From positions 1,984,001 to 2,048,000 of the forward strand of contig JBCAML010000005.1 of NCBI GenBank assembly GCA_038503075.1: a DNA stretch of 64,000 nt, in the 5' to 3' direction. The notes under the pieces were generated by a model. That model worked only from the letters and a program-made list of their open reading frames with translations, was not told the origin of the DNA and did no database searches. Below, one piece after another: positions 49,501 to 61,308 of this stretch (the first letter of the stretch is position 1; the number at the start of each line of letters is the position of its first letter). The DNA is from Gyromitra esculenta. Its lineage: Eukaryota; Ascomycota; Pezizomycetes; Pezizales; Discinaceae. A program made the position numbers and the translations under genes.

Positions 49501-49909
49501 AAAATGTTAACTAGCAATCGGCTGCCAAAGAGATCCCCAGCTGGAACGCCAACGCCAGATTATAATCGTATCATTTTAATAAGGCACGCAGCGGTGCTCG
49601 GGCTTGGTGCTTTAGTACAAGCCTTCCCATATACGTCACCGCCACCTCCTTGGCTTCCGGAAGTATTAGCGACGCTAGCAGTGAAAGCCGCAGCGGACCC
49701 AGGGATGGTGGGGAAAAGTGTCAAATCAGCCTTGGGGGAATTCAAGAAGACAAGACAAGACACATGGCATGTGGATGTTAAGGTATGAGCAAGTCACGAA
49801 ATAATTGTATCGTTGGTTGGATCCTCGCTAACACCAGGAACACTAGGCTTTTACTCCAGACCAGTTGGAAGATCTTGAAGGCGTATTGTGGAAGAGCTAC
49901 TTTGCGTAA
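43550..49909 (+). CDS. BLM10: Proteasome activator Blm10 (PA200/PSME4)
   Basis: Eight exons (43550-43977, 44109-44325, 44381-44498, 44553-46229, 46283-48471, 48531-48732, 48788-49782, 49847-49909) give 1962 residues. Blm10 is a HEAT-repeat solenoid that caps the 20S proteasome and opens its gate without ATP. Family segments: RSYPYFKYLPYEVEDE, DLTLDWRPLFKELKVFVLPQ, FEEFLPYFSTSFSESAFVV, LPTAPPPPDN, FHLWSLVNRSRIFD, RWHIPSQAEVEFAVELF, and the C-terminal DUF3437 part (SSYTAGSKTVLLW, VRLGAATTLSGMVRCSP, RHAAVLGLGALVQAFPY). An acidic insert (EDDVEMHDADADADDG) lies mid-protein. The 118-nt exon 3 was found by homology and its joins are exact. The last exon ends WKSYFA: the usual Tyr-Tyr-Ala tail with the penultimate Tyr changed to Phe. 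Confidence 0.95.
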
Positions 49910-52123
49910 TAACGGTGGAATTGGACTTGATTTTTTGCGCAGCAACTTGTTTTTGTCCCTTTTTACTATTTTTGATTGTGTTAGAGGTTCTGGGGGGTGA
50001 ATAACGACAAGCTTGCTTTCTTTTCTCCCTTTATAAATCTTTGCTCCGAATACAGGTCCTAGCGAGGACATGGACGTGGATTTGAGATCTGTAACATAGA
50101 CGGTTTAAAAAAAAAAAACACTTGCTTATTATTGTATCACAAGCAGAGCTGGGAGAGCTACCATCACGATAGTATGTAATATCTCGCATCTAAACCGTAC
50201 TTTTCATACATAGTCAGCCTGAAACTATCATACGGATAAGTGGGGTATCCAAAAGTGCAAATTGTTTTAGGCAATCTTTTCTCAGTCGTGGCTGCAAATT
50301 TAAGGATTTTGGTTGAGCATGAAATATCACTTAGTCTCGGAAACTTTATTATCAAGGAGCTTCGAGCGGTTCTACCAACAAAATCAGACAAATACAAGTT
50401 AGAAACCTTGTATATATGTATCGTGGAAGTGACCACAGTAATTTCGTTAGTTTTTAATATCATCCGAGCCCAAGGATATAAAAATACTACGCCTATACGG
50501 GTGATTTAGCTACCAGTTTGCTAAAGCCTCCACAAACATTACGAAAAAGTTTCCTCAATTTTTTCCTATAGATCATCTTAATATCTAGCCAAAACCCACA
50601 TAGAGCGAAGACAGCGGCGAAAAATGCCAACCAGTTGACGCTACTAGTAGCCCTAACCCTGCGATTAAAGTAGCTAGATACTGGCTCATTTCACCATTCG
50701 ATTTGATGCCACGGGCTTACCAGTTATCGGATATCTACAATGAGTGGATGATACTGCGTCAATACTCTACTGCTACTTAATACGCCGCAGGTTTATTTAC
50801 TCATAGAGCTATCCTTCCAATTCCAGCCGCACTCACAAGTTAGCGAATTAGTTCGATCCGTATGTATTTTACACTTTTTTCGATACCACCAGGGAGTGAG
50901 GGTGGGTTTTCCAGCCAGGTATTATTTTAGTGGTAGTTAATCGGGCTGATGTAAGCAGGGCCAGGCCCAACCCCTGCTACACACATCTAGGATTAGGCCC
51001 AATCGGAACATCCATAGACACTCTACTTAGCTGTCTGACAACAGATCTTTTTTTTATCAGGCCGGTTCGTATCTCGAACCAGCAGCCAGGGAGCTCATGC
51101 CGTGTGGTACATTGTTAAGCTATGCAAGTACTTACCACGACGTGGTTACTAGCTATCCATCTGGCGAACAAGTTACGGAAAACATTGGATGCGGAGTCTA
51201 AACCGTTGAGCTGCAGGCAGGAACGCCTTTTCTGCCTCGTCGACGCATGTAAGCGTAAACGAGCAACTTAGCAGATAAAAAGGTACTGTGGTCGAGATTC
51301 GTGTAGCAGTTGTGTGGTACAAGACGCGAGGTTGTACATTCGCATACCTACTGGTGCCGCAACACTTGAAATAAAGGAAAAAGGAAAATCACAGACTACA
51401 CCCAAATATCGAATCAAGAGGTGGTTAGTGCAGGTGGTCCTGGTGATGTGGTGACGACACGGGTTAAGGGCCAAACCGCGCTGGAATTCTTGGTATGTTC
51501 TCGTCTGCCGTCGTATGTTGCTAGCGACAACTCTCCTCCCATCGGATTTTTTTACTCACCATCCGTCCCACACACATTCACACCCCCTCTCTATTCATCC
51601 TCCCCTTCTCTTCCTCGTCACCTCCATCTCCGCCTCTCTTGGCCCCGCTTGCCCATCCTCACAGTTGGTGCTCTCTGTATTCTTGAGGGATCAGGACCTT
51701 CGTTCGGTGTATTCATCCGTTGAGGCGAACTGCTAGTGCTCAATTATTACTTTCGAATTTGCTGTCAGCTCAGATCTCACTGTTAGATTCAATTCCACTC
51801 GGCTCAAACCATCTAACCTGTCTCCAAGACACCGAAATATCAGTTTACTTCGAACCTTTGTACTGAGTACTTCGAGTGTTTCCGGGTTTACATTTCATCG
51901 AGCAAAACTTCAAGGGTTCGTTCTTTTTCACGGCAGTCAACCACATGTGATTTTTTTTTTCACTCAATAAGTTAAAGGAATTCTAAGCAAGCTCCCTATT
52001 GCATATAGGTACCAAGTAAGCAATTCCGATGATCTGATCGAACCTGTGTGGTCCTAATGCCCGAGAAGTTAAAAAAGTCTCGCCTCGTTCGGGAACGATA
52101 AGGATCTAAGAGTACATACTTGT
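49910..52123. other. 2.2-kb spacer upstream of the YTH gene
   Basis: No gene recognised; overlapping frames on both strands at 50164-50509 are unremarkable. CCCTAACCCT (telomere-repeat-like) occurs at 50651-50660. 51540-51670 is a long pyrimidine-rich stretch, probably the YTH promoter or 5' leader, which may contain unannotated leader introns. Confidence 0.45.
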
Positions 52124-55100
52124 ATGCCGCTCGGAGGTCGAAACGGCTCGGGTAGAAATTTGGAGGAGAGAATGGATTATCCTCCACCTCGTCAGTCACG
52201 AAGTTATCATCAGTACAATAGCAATCAAGAATACTCCAGATCTAGGTCAATCGATAATCGCGTAAAACAACACAATCATCATCGTCAGCAAGAACAACTC
52301 TCGTACGACGATAGTACCCCAACAGGCTCTAACACAGAAGACATGTACGATGACCAACAAAAAGGTGATGGTGGAAACTTTGCGAACAAAACTCTAGAGG
52401 ATCACATCTCCACTTCTACACCTGGTATTCGAAAAGACTATAATGGTGATATATCACAGGAAGCGGGTGGCGACGATTATAGCGACCAGAATGAAGGAAA
52501 CTCCGTAAACGGAACTCAGAAGTTGTCGGGGTCTTCAGAGGTACGGACGACTATTGTCGTTTCTAAGAAGTATACTAAAAATCTACAGGAGGATATACCA
52601 TCCACATTGAGCAGTGAAGTGGCGATCGCGAATGATAAACAGCAATCTGGATATTTGGGTCTCACCATGAATCAGAATGGAACAGCATCTAGGGGATCAG
52701 CTGACAAAGGGAGTGCGAGCCCAACAACTTCTAAGGAACTCTCAGCAGCTCCTAGGGATGTGGATCCAAACGAACTACGTCAAAAGGTGTTTGAATCTCT
52801 AGCTGAAAAGAAGAAGAGAGCAGCCGTATTTATGAATCAGGAGAAGGAGGGAACTGGCAAATTGGAGCCTTCCTTGGAAACTAAGGCAGTATCTACAGCA
52901 ACTAGTAGCGATCCTGTCAGCGGGACCGATAACGGTCAGCGGAAAGGGTCTGCTTCTAACCCGGAGCGCGACGCAGCTGTCAATGCTCTTTTAGCTGAGG
53001 CGATGGGCACGGCGAGGCCACCATCTGGTAGATCTGAAGCTTCGCCAATCGAAGCGCCTAAATCCGGAATGAAGTCCCCTGATGAGGAGTCATTTAATCC
53101 GTCTCGCCACAAGAAACACTACCCAGATGATTTGAAGCTCAGTGAGAAATCGACAACAAATGAATTTCATAAGACTGCATCTCCTAGGGCAGGCCTTGAT
53201 CGTGATCTTGATTCTTCTCGTCGAAGCAGTTTTCCTGGTCAATATTATCCTGCAGACCGGAATGAAAAACAGTTTCGGGGAAGGAACACTTCACGGGAAG
53301 AAGGTTATAAGGATGGGCATGGTAATTTCAGTCGCAAGCCTACATCGGCGACAAGGCCAGAGTTTTCCCGAGGGCTGCGTGGTGGGTATGAACATGACGA
53401 ACGAGATAGAAGGGATACCCCTCGTCAGGATATTCGACACCGATATGAAGATCCGCCGCTTTCAGCGAAGGAACTAAGACACCCAGGAGACAAAATAAAT
53501 CCTTCTGAGAGAGAAGGTCGAAGAGGTGATGGTGACCATCGTGGACATTATCCGGAAGAAGAAGAAAAGATTCGCGGCCGTAGAGAAGATGTTTTATACA
53601 AAGTTACGGAAGCACCTAGAGATGAATCCCGGGATCCTTATTCAGGGCCACTGAGGCACTCTCGTCCGGCCTGGCATGGACAAGATACTGGAATCGAGGC
53701 CCCTTCCTATCCTGCTGGCCCTCCGGGCCGTTATCTTCCTCCCCGCGATGACCCTCGCATGACTCGCCCTCCGGAGACAGATTATGCTGCCCTTTATTAT
53801 AGAGACTTGCCTGAATGGCTTGAAATTACCGGTTATCACGATTTTCCGTATCGTCAGATGCATCTTCAGCGTCATCGCGAATCTCGAGCTTTAGAAGAAC
53901 GAAGAATGACCATAGAAGATGATCCAGAAGCTTCAAGGGGATACATAACGCGTCAACAAACAGTTGCGCCTCGTGAGGAGGATACTAGAAGGGTACGTGC
54001 ATCATCTGCGTATGCAATGCCTCCACCGTTGGGAATACCTTCCCGGGATGATAGAGAGTTACCTAGTCGTGTTCATGAGGGACTACCACATCGTGCCCCA
54101 TCAAGAGCAGCTATGTATCCGCCTGTTCCAAGATTGGATGAAAGGCCTCGTTATGCCGAAGAATTTCGGGCTATTTCACCTCTAGGGGATTCTGGAAGTC
54201 TGAAGAGACGAATACCTTTCCGCGAAGATGATTATGAGGACCCATCTCGCCCCGTTGGGAAGTCCGCCCGCCTTGCCTACGAGTCTTCGCATCGTGGATT
54301 GCAATCCGATGAATATGCCAATAATGAGGCATTTGGTACACATAACAAACTTTTTTCCAATACTCGTTCTGGACATGCAGAGTCTACTGATAATAGGCAT
54401 CCATCGAGGCGCATCAAGGAAGAACGTTTTGAAGATGCTGAAGATGAGGCTTCGGCTGTTCGCCAGAGTTTGTCTAAGCGAATTGCCGCGGGCCGCGGTC
54501 GCGAAATATCACCGCCGCCTCTTCTTGAGAGCCGCATTCGGAAGCCGAGCCCATCCCGTCGTGGATATGAAAATGATACTCGTAAGGAGGGCTTTATCAA
54601 ACGGGAACATGATGATGGTGCTCTGGGACCATCAAATAAATTTCATCGCGAAGAGGGTCGTCCGCAACGTAAGCCGTTTGATAAAGAATATCGGACACCA
54701 GAACAATCACCTAGATTTCAGAAAGATTTTCAGAAACTAGGTCGACCAACCTCGGGAAAGTTTATTCCTAAAGATGATTTCCGCAAACCCTTCCAACATC
54801 CAAGACGCTCCTCTGATGAGTTTCATTCCCCTGGAGGTAATAGTAATATAGGTCGACGATCTTCGTTCGGTGATGATTATAAGAAGAAGCCTGGGTTTGG
54901 TCGTGGTCGTGGTCGTGGTGGTTTTCACAAAGAATTTCATCCTTCAACCCGTCACGAAAACAGAGAAGCTTATGCCGATCCGATGGATATTGACAGGAGA
55001 CCAGAAATTACCATTGGTGAGTTCTCTACATTAGCTCATAGTGTACCTAACTATTTACCGAAATAAACTACCAACCAAATTGTGTCCGAGATGTGGTCAA

Positions 55101-55780
55101 ACAATCAGGTTTAGGTAGTGGATTTCGGTAGCTTTTGTATCTTGTTACTCGCAGTAGTCAAATTTACTTACAAAAATTTACATGTCTCAGACACAAGGGG
55201 CAATGATACGAGATATTTTGTGGTCAAGAGTTTCAATCACGATAATGTCACAATGGCGCAAAAAGATGTAAGACATACTTTTCTAGGCTTCGCCTTACTG
55301 GTCCCTGACAGTTTCGGTAAATAGGAGCTCTGGGCAACTCAAAAGAAAAACTCGGAGATCTTTGATGAGGCTTTTAAAACATCCCGCGATGTTATACTTG
55401 TCTTTTCAGTTAATAAGAGCGGAAAATTCCAGGGTTATGTAAGTTTATAAAACCAATTATTGTTTTCCTCCAAATAATTAATTAACACAATCAAGGCTCG
55501 TATGGAATCAGCGCCGGGAACAGCGCCGGTCCCTACTTGGGCTAAAAATCTCCTCTGGGAATCTTCTGGTCCTTTCCGTATTCGTTGGATCACTATTTGT
55601 GATATTAGCTTTCACCGTGTAGCACATCTTACAAATCGCCTAAACGAAGATCAGCCAGTCCTTATCGGGCGTGATGGGCAAGAAATCGATACAGATTGCG
55701 GTGCCGCCTTGTGCAAGCTAATCGATGAAGGGGCTCCATACCAACGCCGAACCTTCGCCGAAAATGGGGCAGGCAATTAA
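52124..55780 (+). CDS. YTH-domain RNA-binding protein (m6A reader, YTHDC1-like)
   Basis: Exons 52124-55016, 55191-55267, 55325-55438 and 55496-55780 give 1122 residues. YTH domains bind N6-methyladenosine in RNA. The first ~960 residues look disordered: Ser/Arg/Asp/Glu-rich, many RD/RE dipeptides, and a Gly-Arg patch (GFGRGRGRGGF). The YTH domain spans roughly 966-1105 over the three small exons: DTRYFVVKSFNHDNVTMAQK, ELWATQKKNSEIFDEAF, VILVFSVNKSGKFQGYARM, then WESSGPFRIRWI and LIGRDGQEI. Trp residues of ELWATQ and FRIRWI would form the aromatic cage. Introns are 174, 57 and 57 nt; GTGAGT and GTAAGT donors support them. Exon 1 alone looks like an orphan; joining reveals the domain. The start could also be ATG 52172. 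Confidence 0.92.
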
Positions 55781-56793
55781 CCGAAGACCTATATCTTCAT
55801 TAAACAGTTAAAACTGGATGGTTTTTTTTTTCTTCCCCCCCCCTATGCAGGAGTAGAAATTACTATACGATAGGGGACTTCTTGCTTGCCTGAAGATTAT
55901 CTGAGGGTGCTATTATATTTGGCTTGTTATCATATTGAAGTCAGGGTGGCCTATTTAATCGTGTAACGCTACGATTCGGCCTCGCCTTACCGTGGACAAT
56001 AAAAAACTGGTGGAAAACTGGTGGAAAATTACCAAATCAAAAGATTAAGATAATTGAGGCTGAGAGGATGGAACGAGGAGGGGATAATTCACGCCTATCG
56101 AAACAAAAATAAAAAACAAAAACAAAAAATGGAATACCGAGTTAGGACTGCATACTGGACGATATATAACAGAAATCAAGGGTAATGAGGGTCAAGCGGC
56201 TGGAAGTCAATTATTTAATTGGCACGTTGTAACGTGGGAGATACGGAAGACAGCGGCCACGTTTTGAGTCAATTTCTTATTATCTTTTAGCTTTCTTTGC
56301 GTTCTTGAGTATCATTATTTTACTTCTCCAATTTTGTCCACCTTTGGTGTTGCGTTTCCTCATTTGCAACATTTCTTTATAATTTAAATTTCACTCCTTG
56401 TAAATGTTCTTTGTCCGAATAGTTAGGTTCTAGTTTTGCTATCAAAATAATAGTTAAAAATCAAATTCTTCTAGCCGTGCTATAGATATCGGTACTTGAT
56501 TTGTTATCTAAACTTTGAGACCCCTGCTGTCTGAAACATCCGAAAGTGGGCTACTCTAGATCTAATTACCCCAGCGCACCCAAATCTAAGGTTGAATTTC
56601 TACTTTTAAATTAAGATGTTTGATCACCTCTATAGCTCCTACACAAAACATTCTTCCAATCCAGTTATAGCCACGCGGGATCTCTAAACGAAAAGACCAT
56701 AAAGGGTCCAAAAGAAGACACGATTCCAAGACACGTGAGGGCTAAAACTAAGAGCGAAACCACAAACAGCCTCTATTCCACTAAAAGTCTAAC
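55781..56793. other. Spacer 3' of the YTH gene
   Basis: T-rich 3' flank, then AT-rich DNA with no gene recognised. Confidence 0.5.
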
Positions 56794-57438
56794 CTACCGT
56801 AAGCATTTCAAACACAGTTCTGCTGCAAAACCGAGATCGGAAGTCCGTCTAGAAAACGGTTTACACATGTGTGAATAATCTATATCTTTAAACCGATCTT
56901 GTTCTACCACTCTACTACAAGCAATGAATACCCTTAAGATGTTAGATAACTCCTCCATACACTTCATTAATTCAGCACCAACTTTGCATTCATAGGAAGC
57001 CGTATTGAGCAAGTCTTGAAATTTCGCCCTCATCCTCTTTTTAGTAGCACTTCTTTGTTCCAACTCATCCATAAGCAGGATTGTCAGTACCAGCCGAATA
57101 GCCAACGAGGGTAGATTTCACCATTCAGACCAATTACCTATGAGTCACTAGCTTTAGAAACATCTTTGTCCAGTTCGAAGATACCATCGAAGTGAATATT
57201 GAACTCTTTCCCGAACTTCTGCAAGGGTTTCACGTCTGAACATACCGAGTCGGTAGAGAGGTTAGCAATAAGGATGTGCAGTCTCGGGTATTTGTGGATT
57301 CAACTCCATTCCCGCAAATACCAAGGCTGTGTCCGTGTCAGTTCCAGGCCGACTACGTCATAGAGTTAAAGACATAGGGAGTGAGAGAGAACCGAGAGAG
57401 AGAAGTAAGATTGCGAAAGAGATTATCTGGGTCCCCAT
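56794..57438 (-). pseudogene. Possible small secreted-protein gene or remnant
   Basis: Minus strand. ATG at 57438 opens a 26-codon frame that reads as a signal peptide (MGTQIISFAILLLSLGSL) and then stops. Downstream are protein-like stretches in several frames: HKYPRLHILIANLSTDSVC leading to KFGKEFNIHFDGIFELDKD, and after a CTGAC-type branch point LEQRSATKKRMRAKFQDLL with AELMKCMEELSNILRVF to a stop at 56794. A GTATGT donor (about 57253) and a TAG|GTAATT acceptor-like site lie between, but I could not build one model that keeps all parts in frame. Either a multi-intron gene I cannot resolve, or a decayed copy. Family not recognised. Confidence 0.3.
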
Positions 57439-58642
57439 CCTTCTTTTACTTAATTTCCTACTGTGACACGCCGAAAACTAAACAGAAGTGGTAATATATA
57501 GATAGAATCTTTTCGAGAATCCAAAGAGTATATTGGTATGGATTTCACTGCTCGTTACCTTTAGTGGGTTTGAAGTGAGGAAGTTTACGTTAACGGTATA
57601 GGAAATAGATGCTAGGTCCCAAGTAGCACTTCCTATGTATTTTTGATAACCAAAACGTGGGTATAATCGTGTAGGAAGGAACTTTGAAACAATAGGCGTG
57701 TCAGCAAAATTTATTCTACACCTTTATAGTTGACATTTTGGCCGAATGGACTCTGTGCACCAAACGCATTTTTATCACCCACACTTGTAAAAGCGAGACT
57801 GGATAGATTTATGTACATTCATGACAGCCAGAAATATCTTACTCTTCGTTTCTAAGACACTGATTTTAGCGGTGCGATCTCTGCATAGACTGGAAAAAGG
57901 GTTCTTATCCCGTATGCAACGGTTTCAAGCATAAAATCTGTATGATCGATAAATTACTTTATCTAAACTCATCAAAGTGCCTTGTAACACAAACACAGAC
58001 GCATCGGCGAGAGCTTGTGTCCGCATGTACCTTTGCCCTGCATCATGCACAGAACCCTTGTACTAAGTGGGTATGGAGATTACATGTCTTCCATAACGAT
58101 GCCAAATATGTCACCTTTATGCTCGATCTAGCGCTCATAAGCTATCGCTTGATGTCTGAGAAAGCCACCCACCTGATTAACTTAATAGTTCTACACTTTA
58201 ATTGTATCATCTCAAGTGAGGAAGACAATAGAGTATTTGGTATACTGAGCATCCCTTAGCATTATTAGCTCCAACTAAAGGACGGCATCGGATCTCCGCA
58301 TGCACGTCACGGAGGGATCGATGGAATGTAGCTAGCCGTCGTGATACTGCTAATCCAAGTAACGGTAAATATAGCACATTATAACCCCGCAGGAATAAGT
58401 ACACCAAATCTCTTCCAATATTCATATCAAAGAAACTACAAATCTTAGACACAAAGCACACAGCAAACCTGTGGGGCCCAGTATATACAGCCTTCTGCAT
58501 CTGATCCATTTAGTTCTGAGTTCACTGAGTTGATGTCGTAGGGAATATATGACAAACGTGCACATTCATGTATCCCTAAATCCATGCTAAATCCCATGAA
58601 ATCGGCAGTTTACGACGCTTATCTACATGTTCTATAGATGCG
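57439..58642. other. Spacer, no gene recognised
   Basis: AT-rich; frames at 57942-58259 (+) and 58207-58509 (-) have no features that support a gene. Confidence 0.45.
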
Positions 58643-59246
58643 TTACGTGGATCCATCACACTTAGCGAAAGCAGCCTCCGGTATAAACTTAAGATTTAAC
58701 GGCATATAATACCTATAAGAAACCCAAAGCCAAGCCCTATCTAAATCCAACCAGTTCATTAATTTCTCGAATATCGTACTAGCTAGCCCCCAAGTCATCG
58801 AAACCTCTCAAGCCATAAATTTAACTTCAGCATTATGAGCCTCAAGAATCCCAAGACCCCATCCGTATCCCTTAGGAGTATCTACTAAAATCAACTCCCA
58901 AAACACCACCAGCTTCCAAATATGTCTTCATACTGGATACTGCATAAGCACCAATACCACTCCACGAGACACTATATTCTACACTACCTAAACCACCCCC
59001 ACACAGGCCATCCTTTCGTAGAACATCTGAATCATGAAGCAGATACTCAATATAAAACCATCAACGTACTCCCCTTAAATTTAAACCCTCACCCAAAAAG
59101 AAACCATAGTCATGTAACCCCCAACTCCCCCCAAAATCAGTGGAACGTGAAGAAGAAAAACCCACGAAAAAGTTGGTAGTGCCAATAAAAAATAAATCCC
59201 ATCGTTCGTATTCAAGGTACAGGCTAAATGGGGAGCTAAGTCGCAA
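58643..59246 (-). pseudogene. Decayed protein-coding gene, family not recognised
   Basis: Read on the minus strand, one frame runs from 59246 to 58872 with a single TGA at 59061-59063 (Arg-stop-Trp). The text shifts frame just past TAA 58872-58874 and continues, with one more TGA at 58808-58810, to TAA at 58643-58645. Translated pieces look like a folded protein: YERWDLFFIGTTNFFVGFSS, GLHDYGFFLGEG, SWSGIGAYAVSSMKTYLEAG, GYGWGLGILEAHNAEVKFMA, then IFEKLMNWLDLDRAWLWVSY and YYMPLNLKFIPEAAF. Two stops and one frameshift over about 195 codons point to a pseudogene of some hundred or more residues. The 5' end is not identified. Mutated CpA-type sites could reflect RIP, but this was not tested. Confidence 0.5.
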
Positions 59247-59829
59247 CTAATTAAAGACTGAAGATTGTATCACTGTGTGCAATGCAACTCCTATAAACTC
59301 TCATTTCACTTTGATTTATATTGCGATCCCAATTCTTGTTTTGCTGATCAGGGAAAACCGCCAGATGTAGGAAAAGTCAGAAATATTGTTTATCGCTGTC
59401 ATTATTACCAGGTTCCTTTGTGTAAAAGTTTCTGTCTTAACATGTTACATGTGTCATTCTCACAGTGACAATGAAATGTACCATTTAGAAATTATGTCTA
59501 CATGTAGTATGGCATCAGCCTCAAAAATCAAACTCCGTGAACCTGTGTCCCACCCACTGTGTCCCACCCTCAGCCAGATCTAGCAGCCAATCCATTCTTA
59601 TTAAGACTAGTTTTGCCTATCACCTCGTCGGCTTCACCCTAAATTATTGCGAAATTCGGGCACGAACGATGGGATAGAATTCTCCTGATACATAGCTCGA
59701 AAAGGGGGAAGAGCTTCGATTTTATTGATTTTAATTTTTGGCTTTTTTTAGGGGGGATAATTCCGTCACACCACCCCACACCCCAGTTTCGTATATATAC
59801 CCAGCAGCGACTCTACCAGAAACCGCTTC

Positions 59830-61032
59830 TGCTACATATTTCCGTGAGCTGCTCCCGGGAGTAGAGTAGAAAGATGCTACCGCCACCGCCACCGAAAGCA
59901 TGATCATTGTCGCGACGAGGGTTGTAGCAACGACTGGAACATGCATCATCACTAAGACACAAGTATGTATCCAGCCCCCTCCTAAAGTGGATAGAGTCAA
60001 AGATGATATAGTATGAAATAAGGACGAATAGACGGCTTTCCGCAATTATGATTTCAGAGCCGAAGTGTGGCAAAGATATTTTCGGTTGCTTGGGAACCGG
60101 TTACTGAGGTAGTAACTGTGACGGTTCCAGGAAGCGGATATCCGAGATCTACTCTACTCTAAGTACTGTCACCGAGACCAAGACCGAGACTGGGGTAGGG
60201 ACAAATACACAGCTTACCATGATCACAACTACAATGCCAAGGGAAATAATAAGTAGGAAGTTCACGTTAACGAAGGTTATCTCAACCACTTTTCTACAAC
60301 AGGGATAGCGACGGTGTCAGAAATACGGACTGGTACAAGGGGTATATTTACTCAAGTGACTATTGCGACTGTAACATTGGCTGTGACAATAACTGCGACA
60401 AAGACCGTAGTATTTCCGGTAACAAGAACTAAGGTAGTAACGATAGCGATGGCGATAGCTGTGGCGCTAATGTCACTCAAGATATCAACACCAAAAATCG
60501 ACGCCCACACCACAACACTTACGCCCACGCCCAACCTCACAGTCACCATCTTCCCAGAATGAATTCACACAATAAATGTAAGCCTTCCAACCCTTCCTAT
60601 CTCCTCTACATTAACACCCACAGTTTGACACCCTCCCCAGCACTCCCAACCCCCTTCTCCATCACTTCTCTACCGAGTTCACTAACTTCCACATCTCCTC
60701 CCTGCCCTCCACAGCCACCATTCGCTCCCTCCCTCTGCTCAACTGTATAATTCGTGCCTCCCCTCCCTACTACAAATGGTTTCTGCGAATCCCCTAGACC
60801 CATTAAGCCTCATCTCCTTCGCCGCATGGTGTGGCCCCGTACAAGGAGTAAGCTGCGAAGTTAAGTTACTAGGCTATGATACCACAGACCAGATAGCTGC
60901 AATAAGGGTTTTTATGGTACCGTCCGAGTCGTGGGGGTTGCAGAGGCAGTGAATTTAGGAGTGTTTAGTGAGTTGGCGAAGGTTGATTTCAGTACTGAGG
61001 CGGTTTTGGTGTTGGATGATATGGCGATATAG
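59830..61032 (+). pseudogene. Degraded Thr/Val-rich (cell-wall or secreted type) gene
   Basis: Plus-strand pieces in changing frames carry the Thr/Val repeats common in fungal surface glycoproteins: TATATESMIIVATRVVATTG (from about 59880), EPVTEVVTVTVPGSG (about 60098), STVTETKTETGVGT (about 60165) and IATVTLAVTITATKTVVFPV (about 60362). A further 63-codon frame starts at ATG 60778 (MVSANPLDPLSLISFAAWC) and is followed, one base out of frame near 60918, by GFYGTVRVVGVAEAVNLGVF and FSELAKVDFSTEAVLV to a stop at 61032. Stops and shifts between the pieces argue for decay, though unrecognised introns could remove some. No anchor signal seen. Confidence 0.4.
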
Positions 61033-61308
61033 AGGAGGATGAACACGTGTTTATTGAACTCCTAGGTCGAAGGGGGGGGTATTGTGTGATACAACTAATA
61101 TATAACTGAGTTTAGGTTGAATTGAGAGGATCGAGTGATTGAATATGATGGGTAAGCGTTCCGAGTCCGTACTTGAGCGATACACATAGTAATCGACCGA
61201 ATCTTTCCCCACCCATACCACGGCATCAAAACCAGGATCACCGTGAGAGAGCTTAGCACTCAGTCCCCAGCCATAACCCAAATAAAAAAACCCCCACTCC
61301 ACATCCAT

